Positions 9,079 through 17,839 of a stretch of DNA of 64,000 nt are shown here, in pieces. Source of the stretch: Iodidimonas sp. SYSU 1G8 (GTDB lineage Bacteria; Pseudomonadota; Alphaproteobacteria; SMXS01); the NCBI RefSeq assembly GCF_039655775.1, contig NZ_JBBYXJ010000002.1, forward strand, positions 248,001 to 312,000, read 5' to 3'. The translations under genes were made by a program, and so were the position numbers. A model generated the notes under the pieces. That model saw only the letters and a program-made list of their open reading frames with translations, ran no database searches and was not told the origin of the DNA. Every line of letters begins with the position of its first letter. Positions within the stretch are counted from its first letter, which is position 1.

Positions 9079-10964
9079 GCGCTAGCGCCAAGGCTGGCAT
9101 CGTGCCGCAGGAAACCCTGGAACATCAGCAGCAGCCAAAGCGCCCGGGAATGATCTCGGCCGCCGCTCTGGTGCTCGTCCAGCAGCCGTTCCACCCGCGC
9201 CGGATCGACGAAACCGGACTGCGCCAGCAACGGGCCGGTCAGCGCCTCGCGCAGCCGCTGGCGCAGCGGTCCCCGGAACCACGGGCCGATGGGCATGGAA
9301 AAGCCCTGCTTGGGCCGGTACAGCAGATCGCGGGGCACGAACGGCTCCATGGCGCGCTTGAGCACCGCCTTCTTCTCGCCGCCGGCGATTTTCACCTCGG
9401 GCGGCAGGTTGACGCCCCATTCCAGTAGATGGTGATCGAGGAACGGCGCGCGCACTTCCAGCCCGTTCGCCATGCTCGCCCGGTCCACCTTCACCAGGAT
9501 GTCGCCCGGCAGCCAGGTCTTGATGTCGGCGTATTGCGCCTGCGTCAGCGGGTCGGCGCCGGCGGCGGCCTGCCAGTGGGGGCGCAGCACCTCGACCGGG
9601 TGATACGCCGCCAGCGCCCCGCGCAGATCGCCGCCCAGCAGCGCGCGGCGTTCGCCGTCCGGCAGGGCCGAGACGCTGAGGAAGAAGGCGTCGAGGTCGT
9701 CGAGCGCCAGTTCCTGGAACGTGGTCCTGGCGCGCAACGGGCGCGGCGCCCAGTCGGCCTTGGGATAGATCCGGCCCAGCGTGCCGAACAGGCCGCGCCG
9801 CAGGGCGCGCGGCAGCCGGCGGCGCACGCTGGCCTCGCGCAGGTGCCACAGATAGCGGCGGTAGCCGGCGAACACCTCGTCGCCGCCGTCGCCGGACAGC
9901 GCGACGGTCACCTTCTCGCGCGCCAGGGCGCAGACCTGGAAGGTCGGCATGGCCGAGCTGTCGCCGAACGGTTCGTCATACAGCGCCGCCAGCCCGTCGA
10001 TCAGGTCGAACGCATCGGGATCGACCATGCGCTCCGTGTGGTCGGTGCCATAGCGCTGCGCGACCTGGCGGGCATAGCCGGTCTCGTCATAGGCCTTGTC
10101 GCCGAAGCCGATGGCGAAGGTCTTCACCGGCGCGCTCGTCAGCCCGGCCATCTGCGCGACCACGGCGCTGGAATCGACGCCGCCGGACAGGAACGCGCCC
10201 AGTGGCACGTCGGCGATCAGCCGCCGCTCCACGGCCTCGCGCAGCCTTCCGGCCAGCTCGGCCGCGCCGCCCGTGCGCGCCTCCAGCGGCAGCGTCCACC
10301 ACGCTTCGACTCGCGGGCTGTCGCCGCGCCGCCAGATCAGGCGGTGTCCGGGCGCCAGCTTACGCACGGCACGGTAGATGCTCTTGGGCTCGGGCACATA
10401 GCCATAGGCGAAGAAATCCTCGACCGCCTCGGGGTCGATGACGCGGGGCAGCGCCGGATGGCAGGTCAGCGCCTTCAGCTCAGAGCCGAACAGGCACGAG
10501 CCGTCCGCCAGCGCCGCGTAATGCAGCGGCTTCTTCCCCAGCCGGTCACGGGCAAGGAACAGGGTCGCCTCGCGCGGGTCCCACAGGGCGAAGGCGAACA
10601 TGCCGTCGAAGCGCTCGACGCAGGCCGGCCCCCATTGCTTCCACCCATGCAGGATCACTTCCGTGTCGCAATGGGTGCGGAAGCGATGGCCAAGTCCGGC
10701 AAGGGTCTCCATCAGCGCCGGAAAATTGTAGATCTCGCCATTGAATGCGACGGTCACACCGGTCTCGGCGTCGGTCATGGGCTGGGCGCCGCCGGCAAGG
10801 TCGAGGATGGACAGGCGCCGATGCCCCAGCCCGATGCCCGGGCCGACGAAAAGGCCGCTACCATCGGGTCCCCGATGGACCAGCGCGTCGGTCATGCGTT
10901 GCAGCAGGCCGCGGTCCACGTCCCGCTCCCCCGTGCCGTCGAAGATGCCCGCAAACCCGCACAT
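9075..10964 (-). CDS. Asparagine synthase (glutamine-hydrolysing), XrtA-associated amidotransferase type
   Basis: A 629-residue class II glutamine amidotransferase fused to an ATP-pyrophosphatase domain. Cys2 is the N-terminal nucleophile (MCGFAGIF), NGEIYN lies in the glutaminase domain, and the PP-loop is SGGVDSSAVV, followed later by SGDGGDEVF. Length and sequence style match the exosortase A system-associated amidotransferase group rather than housekeeping AsnB. Members of this group occur in exopolysaccharide clusters and probably amidate a sugar or peptide substituent. It is coupled to the downstream GT4 gene. Housekeeping asparagine synthesis remains an alternative. No exosortase gene is in this window. 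Confidence 0.8.
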   Translation of the reverse strand: MCGFAGIFDGTGERDVDRGLLQRMTDALVHRGPDGSGLFVGPGIGLGHRRLSILDLAGGAQPMTDAETGVTVAFNGEIYNFPALMETLAGLGHRFRTHCDTEVILHGWKQWGPACVERFDGMFAFALWDPREATLFLARDRLGKKPLHYAALADGSCLFGSELKALTCHPALPRVIDPEAVEDFFAYGYVPEPKSIYRAVRKLAPGHRLIWRRGDSPRVEAWWTLPLEARTGGAAELAGRLREAVERRLIADVPLGAFLSGGVDSSAVVAQMAGLTSAPVKTFAIGFGDKAYDETGYARQVAQRYGTDHTERMVDPDAFDLIDGLAALYDEPFGDSSAMPTFQVCALAREKVTVALSGDGGDEVFAGYRRYLWHLREASVRRRLPRALRRGLFGTLGRIYPKADWAPRPLRARTTFQELALDDLDAFFLSVSALPDGERRALLGGDLRGALAAYHPVEVLRPHWQAAAGADPLTQAQYADIKTWLPGDILVKVDRASMANGLEVRAPFLDHHLLEWGVNLPPEVKIAGGEKKAVLKRAMEPFVPRDLLYRPKQGFSMPIGPWFRGPLRQRLREALTGPLLAQSGFVDPARVERLLDEHQSGGRDHSRALWLLLMFQGFLRHDASLGASA

Positions 10965-11016
10965 AGACGTCTTTTCTATCAGGAATCAGGCTGTTAGCGG
11001 GCACAAAAAGCGCTTC

Positions 11017-11044
11017 TTGCCCCTTTACGCCTTTTCCCTATACT
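11017..11044 (+). promoter_or_regulatory. Sigma-70 promoter of argG
   Basis: A -35 TTGCCC (11017-11022) and a -10 TATACT (11039-11044) have a 16-base spacer, or 17 if CTTGCC is taken as the -35. Transcription would start near 11051, giving a leader of roughly 28 bases before argG. Confidence 0.65.
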
Positions 11045-11078
11045 CCGCCGCCATCCGATCCCCCTGGAACACAGCATA

Positions 11079-12290
<1,212 letters not shown>

Positions 12291-12309
12291 GCCGCTCTGT
12301 TCCACAATC

Positions 12310-12531
12310 GTCATCCCGGACGTTAGCGCCGCCCACGACCCGTCAGGGTCGTGATGTGCGGTGCTTGCGATCTGGGACCCGTGTTCATGCGGGAGATGTC
12401 GAGGACCCTTGCGGCTCCGGCGGTGATGCGGGACTGCGACGCCCGGGCCTTGCCCCGACATGGATCCCGGATCGCAAGTCTCGCGGCCGCGAACCTGCCG
12501 GTTCCCGGGCTCGACTAGCGTCCGGGATGAC
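12310..12531. repeat. Imperfect long inverted-repeat element
   Basis: The ends GTCATCCCGGACGTTAG and its near-complement ending TCCGGGATGAC face each other across 222 bases. Inner segments (TTGCGATCTGGGACCC and GGATCCCGGATCGCAAG) also pair. A perfect internal hairpin CACGACCC-GTCA-GGGTCGTG lies in the left arm. This is the architecture of a dispersed palindromic intergenic repeat. It fills the gap between convergent argG and folD and may end both transcripts. Confidence 0.7.
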
Positions 12532-12547
12532 AATGCAAGGTGAGCCG

Positions 12548-13438
12548 CTAAACCTTCGGTACCTCGACGCCCGCCTGACGGCACGCGGCGATCACCGTGT
12601 TGTGCAGCAGGGTGGCGATGGTCATGGGGCCGACGCCGCCGGGCACGGGCGTGATGGCTTCGGCGCGTTCGCTGGCCTCGGCGAAATGCACGTCGCCGAC
12701 GACGCGGGTGCCCCCGCCATCCTTGGGGATGCGGTTGATGCCGACATCGATCACCACGGCGCCGTGCTTGATCCAGCCGCCGCGCACCATTTCCGGCTTG
12801 CCGACGGCCGCCACCACGATATCGGCCCGGCGGCATTCGGCGGGCAGGTCGTCGGTGCGGGAATGGGCCATGGTGACCGTGGCGTTGGCCTTCAGCAGCA
12901 TCTGGGCGATGGGCTTGCCGACCAGGTTGGATCGGCCGATGACGATGGCCCGCTTGCCCGAAAGGTCGGCGCCCAGACGGTCCTCGATCAGCATCATGCA
13001 GCCTGACGGCGTGCAGGGGAACAGGCCGTCCAGCCCGCTGGCCAGCCGCCCGGCATTGATGACATGCAGGCCGTCCACGTCCTTGTCCGGGTCGATGGCC
13101 TGGGTGATCGGCTGCTCCACCAGCGGGCGCGGCAGCGGTAGTTGCACCAGGATGCCGTGGACCCGGGAATCGGCGTTCAGCTCGCGCACCAGGCCCAGCA
13201 GCGCGTCCTGGGTGATGTCGGCGGGCCGCTTGAACTCGAAGGAGTTCATGCCGGCTTCGACGGTCTGGGCGTGCTTGTTCCGGACATAGATCTCGCTGGC
13301 CGGATCGGCGCCCACCAGCACCACGGCGAGGCCGGGCGTCAGCCCGTGCGCCGCTTTCAGCGCCTCGACCTGCCGCGCCACCTTGCCGCGCAGACTGGCC
13401 GCGAACGCCTTGCCGTCGATGATCGCTGCTTCAGACAC
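12548..13438 (-). CDS. folD: Bifunctional methylene-THF dehydrogenase / methenyl-THF cyclohydrolase
   Basis: A 296-residue FolD, which interconverts 5,10-methylene-, 5,10-methenyl- and 10-formyl-tetrahydrofolate using NADP. Visible family signatures are [14 protein letters not shown] (catalytic Lys region, about 51-64), VQLPLPRP, the nucleotide-binding [10 protein letters not shown], and the C-terminal [13 protein letters not shown]. Length is typical. It is the last gene of a minus-strand group yggT-yggU-folD, with only 1 base between the YggU stop and its start. This product supplies formyl groups for the Fmt enzyme encoded elsewhere in the window. Confidence 0.97.
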   Translation of the reverse strand: MSEAAIIDGKAFAASLRGKVARQVEALKAAHGLTPGLAVVLVGADPASEIYVRNKHAQTVEAGMNSFEFKRPADITQDALLGLVRELNADSRVHGILVQLPLPRPLVEQPITQAIDPDKDVDGLHVINAGRLASGLDGLFPCTPSGCMMLIEDRLGADLSGKRAIVIGRSNLVGKPIAQMLLKANATVTMAHSRTDDLPAECRRADIVVAAVGKPEMVRGGWIKHGAVVIDVGINRIPKDGGGTRVVGDVHFAEASERAEAITPVPGGVGPMTIATLLHNTVIAACRQAGVEVPKV

Positions 13439-13439
13439 C

Positions 13440-13748
13440 CTATTCTCCCGTCAGTTTCGCCAGCGCGGCGGCGATCTCGGTCACGTCGCCGCGCACCAGC
13501 ACGTCCTTGTTGCGCGACGTCGCGCCGCCCACCACGTCCACGCGTCCGCTGGCAACGCCCAGCGCCTTGGCGAGCAGGCGGCTCAACGCCGCGTTGGCCT
13601 TTCCCTTCTCGGGTACGGCCGTCACTTTCACCGCCAGAACCTGCCCGCCGTGGGAATCGTCGCGAAGCCCCTCGATGGCGTTGCGCGAAGCCTTGGGCGT
13701 CAGCCGCACCGCCACGATCAGGCCGTCAGCGGCGACTCGGCCGATCAC
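13440..13748 (-). CDS. DUF167 (YggU-family) protein
   Basis: A 102-residue small basic protein of the DUF167/YggU family. The signature is the stretch [12 protein letters not shown] near residue 20, then [13 protein letters not shown], which is highly conserved in these small alpha/beta proteins. Their biochemical role is unknown. It overlaps the upstream yggT gene by 4 bases and abuts folD, so the three are probably one transcript. The yggT-yggU pairing is common in proteobacteria. Confidence 0.85.
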   Translation of the reverse strand: MIGRVAADGLIVAVRLTPKASRNAIEGLRDDSHGGQVLAVKVTAVPEKGKANAALSRLLAKALGVASGRVDVVGGATSRNKDVLVRGDVTEIAAALAKLTGE

Positions 13749-14041
13749 CTCAGCGCCAGCGGGATCAGGATGTCGTCGACCAGCAGGGTGCGGACGACGA
13801 TGATGAGGATCAGCAATACGGCGGGCGAGAAATCGATCCCCCCCGGCGCGGGCAGGATGCGGCGGATCGGCCGCAGGATCGGCTCTAAAAACCGGTCGAG
13901 CGAGCGCATCACCGCGGCCACGAAGGGCTGGCGGGCATTGACGATGTTGAACTGCGCCAGCAGGCCCAGGACAATCCAGACGATCAGCATCACCTGAAGC
14001 AGCCAGGCGACCATGTTGATGAGGGTAATCAGCGCGTTCAT
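13745..14041 (-). CDS. YggT family membrane protein
   Basis: A 98-residue integral membrane protein of the YggT family with two hydrophobic segments, about residues 5-30 and 65-90. Between them lies RPFVAAVMRSLDRFLEPILRP, the typical conserved amphipathic region. ATG 14041 was chosen because AAGGCAGGA precedes it at good spacing; the frame stays open upstream but without a comparable site. Family members have been linked to osmotic stress and cell division, without an established mechanism. It starts the yggT-yggU-folD group. Confidence 0.85.
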   Translation of the reverse strand: MNALITLINMVAWLLQVMLIVWIVLGLLAQFNIVNARQPFVAAVMRSLDRFLEPILRPIRRILPAPGGIDFSPAVLLILIIVVRTLLVDDILIPLALR

Positions 14042-14146
14042 CGGGTTCCTGCCTTGTTGTGGGGCAGGTTTAGTATCCACGACGCCTGTGCGCAAGCATC
14101 GAGAAAATCATCGCGCCGCCGCGAGAAAAACTTGTGCGCAGGACCC

Positions 14147-14175
14147 TTGACTTTGTCCCCCGATCCTCAGATGGT
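14147..14175 (+). promoter_or_regulatory. Probable promoter of tRNA-Ala
   Basis: A strong -35 TTGACT (14147-14152) is followed after 17 bases by GATGGT (14170-14175), a weaker -10. The start point would be about 10 bases before the mature tRNA 5' end, which suits a tRNA gene. Confidence 0.5.
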
Positions 14176-14192
14176 ACGCGCCGTTTCGCCGT

Positions 14193-14268
<76 letters not shown>

Positions 14269-14353
14269 GAAACGCTCCCGCCCCTTATTCCGCTGATCGA
14301 CGACGCGCCGTGGTGCGTTCGAACGCGGTATGATGACCTTCGGGAGAGGCGGC

Positions 14354-14968
14354 ATGGCCGATCACATCAAGGGCACGAACGGTTATGAGCGGGAAGCCGA
14401 GGCGCTGCTCGTGCGCTACGAGACCATCAGCTTCGACGAGGCGCACGGCGATATCCTGCATCTGATTCCGCCAGTGCCGGCCCTGATTCTCGATATCGGC
14501 TCAGGCACGGGCCGCGACGCGGCCCATTTGGCGGCCCTGGGGCACCGCGTCGTGGCTGTCGAGCCGACCGACGCGTTGCGTCGCGGGGCCGCTGTCCTGC
14601 ATCCCTCGCCCGCCATCGAGTGGGTCGACGACGGGCTTCCCGACCTCGTGCGGTTGGCCGATCGCCGGGAGCGTTTCGACCTCGTCATGATGACGGCCGT
14701 CTGGATGCATCTGGCCCCGGCCGAGCGGGCCCGCGCCATGCCTGTCGTCGCGTCCTTCATCCGGCCGGGCGGCTGTCTGGTCATGACGCTGCGTCATGGC
14801 ACGGTGCCCTTGGGGCGCCGCATGTTCGAGGTCACGGCTGCGGAAACCATTGCGCTGGCTCGTGCGGAAAGACTTACGCTCCTGCTCGAGCAGCACCGCG
14901 GGTCTCTGCAGGAGCCAAACCGCGGCGCCGGCATCACATGGACCAGGCTTGCGTTTCGGCGGCTCTGA
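14354..14968 (+). CDS. Class I SAM-dependent methyltransferase
   Basis: A 204-residue methyltransferase with a single Rossmann-type SAM domain. Motif I is LILDIGSGTGRDAAHLA (about 44-60), followed by the acidic loop VVAVEPTD and the post-motif FDLVMMTAVWMHLAP. There is no accessory domain, so the substrate (small molecule or protein) cannot be inferred. The start ATG 14354 is preceded by GGGAGAGG at good spacing. The tRNA-Ala gene is just upstream. The downstream exported-protein gene is convergent. Confidence 0.8.
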   Translation: MADHIKGTNGYEREAEALLVRYETISFDEAHGDILHLIPPVPALILDIGSGTGRDAAHLAALGHRVVAVEPTDALRRGAAVLHPSPAIEWVDDGLPDLVRLADRRERFDLVMMTAVWMHLAPAERARAMPVVASFIRPGGCLVMTLRHGTVPLGRRMFEVTAAETIALARAERLTLLLEQHRGSLQEPNRGAGITWTRLAFRRL

Positions 14969-14972
14969 TTCG

Positions 14973-15365
14973 TCAGTCACCAACGAGGATGGGCGTTTCC
15001 ACATTCAGCATGTCGAGAGGCGCGGTGGCGATGCAGGTTTTCAGCCGAGGCGTGGCGGCGGCGCGCTTCTTGGCCGAGATCAGCGACACCTGATATTTCT
15101 GGCGCTCGGCGGAAAACGCGCCGAGGGACATGCCCTTTGCCTTTGCCAGGGTCTCGGCCTGATTCGACCAGGCGCGGTAGTCAGCATCAGAGGCTTTGGG
15201 CAGATCGCCCGCCGTCTCCGGCGATGCCAGATGCAGGAAATACGACCCGTGGGTGACACCCCAGCAGTCAAGGGCGTGGGCCAAGTCGTCCTGCGCCATC
15301 GCGCCAGGGACGTGGACGCCAAGCATGAGCGTGGCCATCAGCGCGGCGTTCCGCAGTACATTCAT
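14973..15365 (-). CDS. Small exported protein of unknown function
   Basis: A 130-residue protein with a signal peptide (NVLRNAALMATLMLGVHVPGAMA, cleavage likely after residue 24). The mature part is about 105 residues with two Cys (in DCWG and KTCIA) that may form a disulfide. I do not recognise a family. ATG 15365 is favoured because GGGGAGA lies 7-8 bases upstream; the frame extends to 15422 without support. It is convergent with the methyltransferase gene, 4 bases from its stop. Confidence 0.65.
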   Translation of the reverse strand: MNVLRNAALMATLMLGVHVPGAMAQDDLAHALDCWGVTHGSYFLHLASPETAGDLPKASDADYRAWSNQAETLAKAKGMSLGAFSAERQKYQVSLISAKKRAAATPRLKTCIATAPLDMLNVETPILVGD

Positions 15366-15523
15366 CCAGTTGTCTCCCCGTGTTGATTGTCCAGCACACC
15401 ACATTACCCAAGGCCCGGACAACGGGGAATGTGCGATGGCGGCGCTTCAATTCCTGTTCGCCCGGGACCCGTCATGCTGCATGCTGGTGCCTCGAACCTG
15501 CACCGCCACTGAAGGGGAGACGC

Positions 15524-15838
15524 ATGGCCACGCCGGTTTATCTGCATGTCACGCTCAAGGTCCGCATGGATGGCTATCAGCGCTTCTGCGACGCCATGGC
15601 CGGACAGGTGCCCATTATCGAAAGCTTCGGCTGGAAGCTGGTGGGCGCCTGGGTGACCACGGTCGGCCGCCTGCATACGGTGATCGACATCTGGGAGATT
15701 CCCGACGCCAACGCCTATGCCGACGTGATGGCGGAGGTCGCCAAGCGGCCGGACTATCGGAAATTCTGGGACATGCTGGCCGAGACGCTTGAGGAGGAGG
15801 TGGTCACCATGGTCCAGAAGGTGCCCTACAGCCCGTGA
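15524..15838 (+). CDS. NIPSNAP-like small protein
   Basis: A 104-residue protein predicted to fold as a ferredoxin-like alpha/beta domain, with a beta-strand YLHVTLKVR, a helix around YQRFCDAMAGQV, a strand GWKLVGAWVTTVG and a strand HTVIDIWEIPD. This pattern and the tryptophans are reminiscent of NIPSNAP or dimeric alpha/beta-barrel proteins. Function is unknown. The start is well supported by GAAGGGGAGA just upstream. It is convergent with the luxR-type gene, whose stop is 8 bases away. Confidence 0.6.
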   Translation: MATPVYLHVTLKVRMDGYQRFCDAMAGQVPIIESFGWKLVGAWVTTVGRLHTVIDIWEIPDANAYADVMAEVAKRPDYRKFWDMLAETLEEEVVTMVQKVPYSP

Positions 15839-15845
15839 TGTCCGT

Positions 15846-16601
15846 TTAGATCAGCCTCAGTCGCATCGCCTGTGCAACGGCGTGGGCGCGGGTTTCCACG
15901 CCCAGCTTGGTCTTCAGGTTGGCGACGTGATAGTTCACCGTGCGCTCGGCGATCTGCATGATCTCGGCAATGTCCTCGGTCGACTTGCCATGGCTGAGCC
16001 AGTTGAGGATTTCCGTCTCCCGGTCGCTCAACACGGGGGTATCCTCGCCCGCGTTGGCGGTCAGGCTGCACCAGGTCTCGTGCGCGTGGTTGCACAGGGC
16101 CGGCATCAGCATCTCCGCATGCTCGAAATGCGCGGGGCCCAGCGTCTCGTAGTCCACCTTCTTGGGCGCGATGCCGAACAGACCCATGTAGTTGGTCTGA
16201 TCGCGGACGGGAAAGTGCCAGGCCGGCGTATGCACGCCGAAACCTTCCAGCTCCTCGAAGATATCCTGGGCCCAGGACCCGTCGTCGCCGATGTCGGTCC
16301 GGCGCACCGGCGTGGTCCGGTTGATGATATGGGCGATCAGCGGATCCCGCACCGCGACGCTGGCATCCGCCCAGACCCGGCGGATGGCGTCCGGATAGGT
16401 GGAGCAGATCATGTAGAGGCGGGGCTGGGAGACATCGATCTGGCAATAGATGTAGTGGGCGAAACCCAATGCGAGAATGACCTTCTGAAAACGCCGTCCC
16501 AGCATCACCTCGTCGGGCGAGGTCCTAATGAACTCGACAAGCGATCGATTCGACTCGACCCCCGGAAGCGGGCTGAGTCTTTCCACCTGAATTTGTCCCA
16601 A
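15846..16601 (-). CDS. LuxR-family transcriptional regulator (LuxR solo)
   Basis: A 251-residue regulator with an N-terminal autoinducer-binding-like domain (about 20-175) and a C-terminal LuxR helix-turn-helix (about 187-248, LSDRETEILNWLSHGKS then TVNYHVANLKTKLGV). Asp86-Pro87 fits the conserved DP of AHL receptors. However, the positions expected to hold the ligand-contacting Trp, Tyr and Trp appear to be Ile73, Trp77 and Arg101. No luxI synthase is in the window. It therefore looks like a solo that senses another acyl-homoserine lactone source or a different small molecule. A small gene lies 41 bases upstream on the same strand. Confidence 0.85.
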   Translation of the reverse strand: MGQIQVERLSPLPGVESNRSLVEFIRTSPDEVMLGRRFQKVILALGFAHYIYCQIDVSQPRLYMICSTYPDAIRRVWADASVAVRDPLIAHIINRTTPVRRTDIGDDGSWAQDIFEELEGFGVHTPAWHFPVRDQTNYMGLFGIAPKKVDYETLGPAHFEHAEMLMPALCNHAHETWCSLTANAGEDTPVLSDRETEILNWLSHGKSTEDIAEIMQIAERTVNYHVANLKTKLGVETRAHAVAQAMRLRLI

Positions 16602-16625
16602 AATAATCCTCGATAAACCAGTTTT

Positions 16626-16641
16626 CGCGCCTTGCGGCGCG
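16626..16641 (-). other. Short hairpin between the small gene and luxR
   Basis: A perfect 6-bp stem CGCGCC/GGCGCG closes a GCAA tetraloop on the minus strand, immediately after the stop of the upstream small gene and about 25 bases before the luxR start. There is no T tract, so it is not a canonical terminator. It could trim or partly separate the two genes' mRNA. Function is not demonstrated. Confidence 0.35.
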
Positions 16642-16642
16642 T

Positions 16643-16906
16643 TCAGTCAGGCGCAGATTGGTAGGTCCTGCGTTGGAAAATGAACATCAGTTCTTGTTGG
16701 CTCGCCATGAAATCCGACGTGCCTACCTTGAACACGTTCACCAGCTCCCATGCAGGACCATGTTCACGATAGAACGCATCAAGAAGATTTTCCAGCTTTC
16801 GCGGGTGACCGCTATTATTGCTCCCGCCCGGCGCCATGAGCACGCGGTGCTCGATGCGGAGCCTCGGTTGTTCCGTCGCGACTGAAGCGCACCTTGCGAT
16901 GGTCAT
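16643..16906 (-). CDS. Small hypothetical protein upstream of luxR
   Basis: An 87-residue protein. Its central part (HRVLMAPGGSNNSGHP, then LLDAFYREHGPAWELVNVF, then ELMFIFQRR) looks loosely like DUF4177-type small proteins, in which a GWELV-like motif precedes a terminal FxR strand. That comparison is by eye only. The start at ATG 16906 has AGGGGCAG upstream; a longer frame to 16975 exists. Orientation and spacing suggest co-transcription with the LuxR-family gene, so it may share its regulation. Function is unknown. Confidence 0.5.
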   Translation of the reverse strand: MTIARCASVATEQPRLRIEHRVLMAPGGSNNSGHPRKLENLLDAFYREHGPAWELVNVFKVGTSDFMASQQELMFIFQRRTYQSAPD

Positions 16907-17031
16907 TTTCTGCCCCTGACCTTGTCGGCATTTCGCCCGTGTTTCACGAACATTTCCTACCCTGCGATAGGACACGCCAATTTTGATCTCAGGGGAACTG
17001 TAAGAAGTTGCAGTGCTGCAGCGCCAAGGCG

Positions 17032-17814
17032 CTACATCGCGCTGATTCCACCATCCAGCACCAGTTCGGCGCCGGTCATGAACTTGGACTCATCGGATGC
17101 CAAATAGACCACGCCCCAGGCGACATCGTCCGGTTCGCCGACCTTACGCATGGGAATCTGCCGCGAGAGCTTCACCAGCGCGTCCTCGCGCGACATGTTG
17201 ACGGCGATGTCGTCCAGGATCGGCGTGTCGACAAAAGCGGGATGGACCGAGTTGCAGCGCACACCCGGTGCGCTTCTGGCGCAATCCAGCGCGACCGACT
17301 TGGTCAGGTGGCGCACCGCCGCCTTGGCCGAATTGTAAGCCGGAACATTGTGGCCGGCGACGATGCCGGCGATGGACGAGATGTTGACGATGGCGCAACC
17401 GCGCTCGGGCGTCGCCGCGGCGCGCAGATAGGGCAGCACGTATTTGCAGCCCAGGAAGACGCTGTCCAGATCGATGGCGTGGACCCGCTTCCATTCGGAA
17501 AAGGCGACGGTCTCGATGGTGCCGACCGACCCGATGCCGGCATTGTTCACCAGAACGTGGATGGCGCCGAAATGCGCCGCGGCCGTCTTCAGCACGTCCT
17601 GCCAGCGGCTTTCGTCGGTCACGTCATGTTGCAGGCCGATGGATCCCGGAATGGTCTCGGCCAGCGTGTTCACCGCCTCGCCATTGATATCGGTGAGGAC
17701 CAGCGACGCACCCTCCTGTGCCAGCCGCCGGGCAATGGCGGAGCCCAGTCCGCCGGCCGCGCCGGTCACGACCGCTACCTTGCCGGCGACCCGGCCCGTC
17801 TTTCCATTCGTCAT
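17032..17814 (-). CDS. SDR-family oxidoreductase
   Basis: A 260-residue classical short-chain dehydrogenase. TGAAGGLG at 17-24 binds the cofactor, Asp42 in LVLTDIN predicts NAD preference, NNAG is at 90-93, and the catalytic Ser, Tyr160 and Lys164 are all present. The C-terminus ASDESKFMTGAELVLDGG is typical of the glucose/cyclohexanol/7-alpha-hydroxysteroid dehydrogenase-like groups. The substrate is not predictable. It shares the segment LASDESKF with the SDR at 58832-59611, suggesting a common subfamily. polA lies downstream in the same orientation, 25 bases away. Confidence 0.85.
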   Translation of the reverse strand: MTNGKTGRVAGKVAVVTGAAGGLGSAIARRLAQEGASLVLTDINGEAVNTLAETIPGSIGLQHDVTDESRWQDVLKTAAAHFGAIHVLVNNAGIGSVGTIETVAFSEWKRVHAIDLDSVFLGCKYVLPYLRAAATPERGCAIVNISSIAGIVAGHNVPAYNSAKAAVRHLTKSVALDCARSAPGVRCNSVHPAFVDTPILDDIAVNMSREDALVKLSRQIPMRKVGEPDDVAWGVVYLASDESKFMTGAELVLDGGISAM

Positions 17815-17839
17815 GGCTTCTTTCCGTTCAATGGCCCGT

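Noticed and set aside
16626-16641. Hairpin between the small gene and luxR as a true terminator
   Set aside because: It lacks a T tract on the minus strand and would cut off luxR only 25 bases before its start, so it is listed only as a hairpin.
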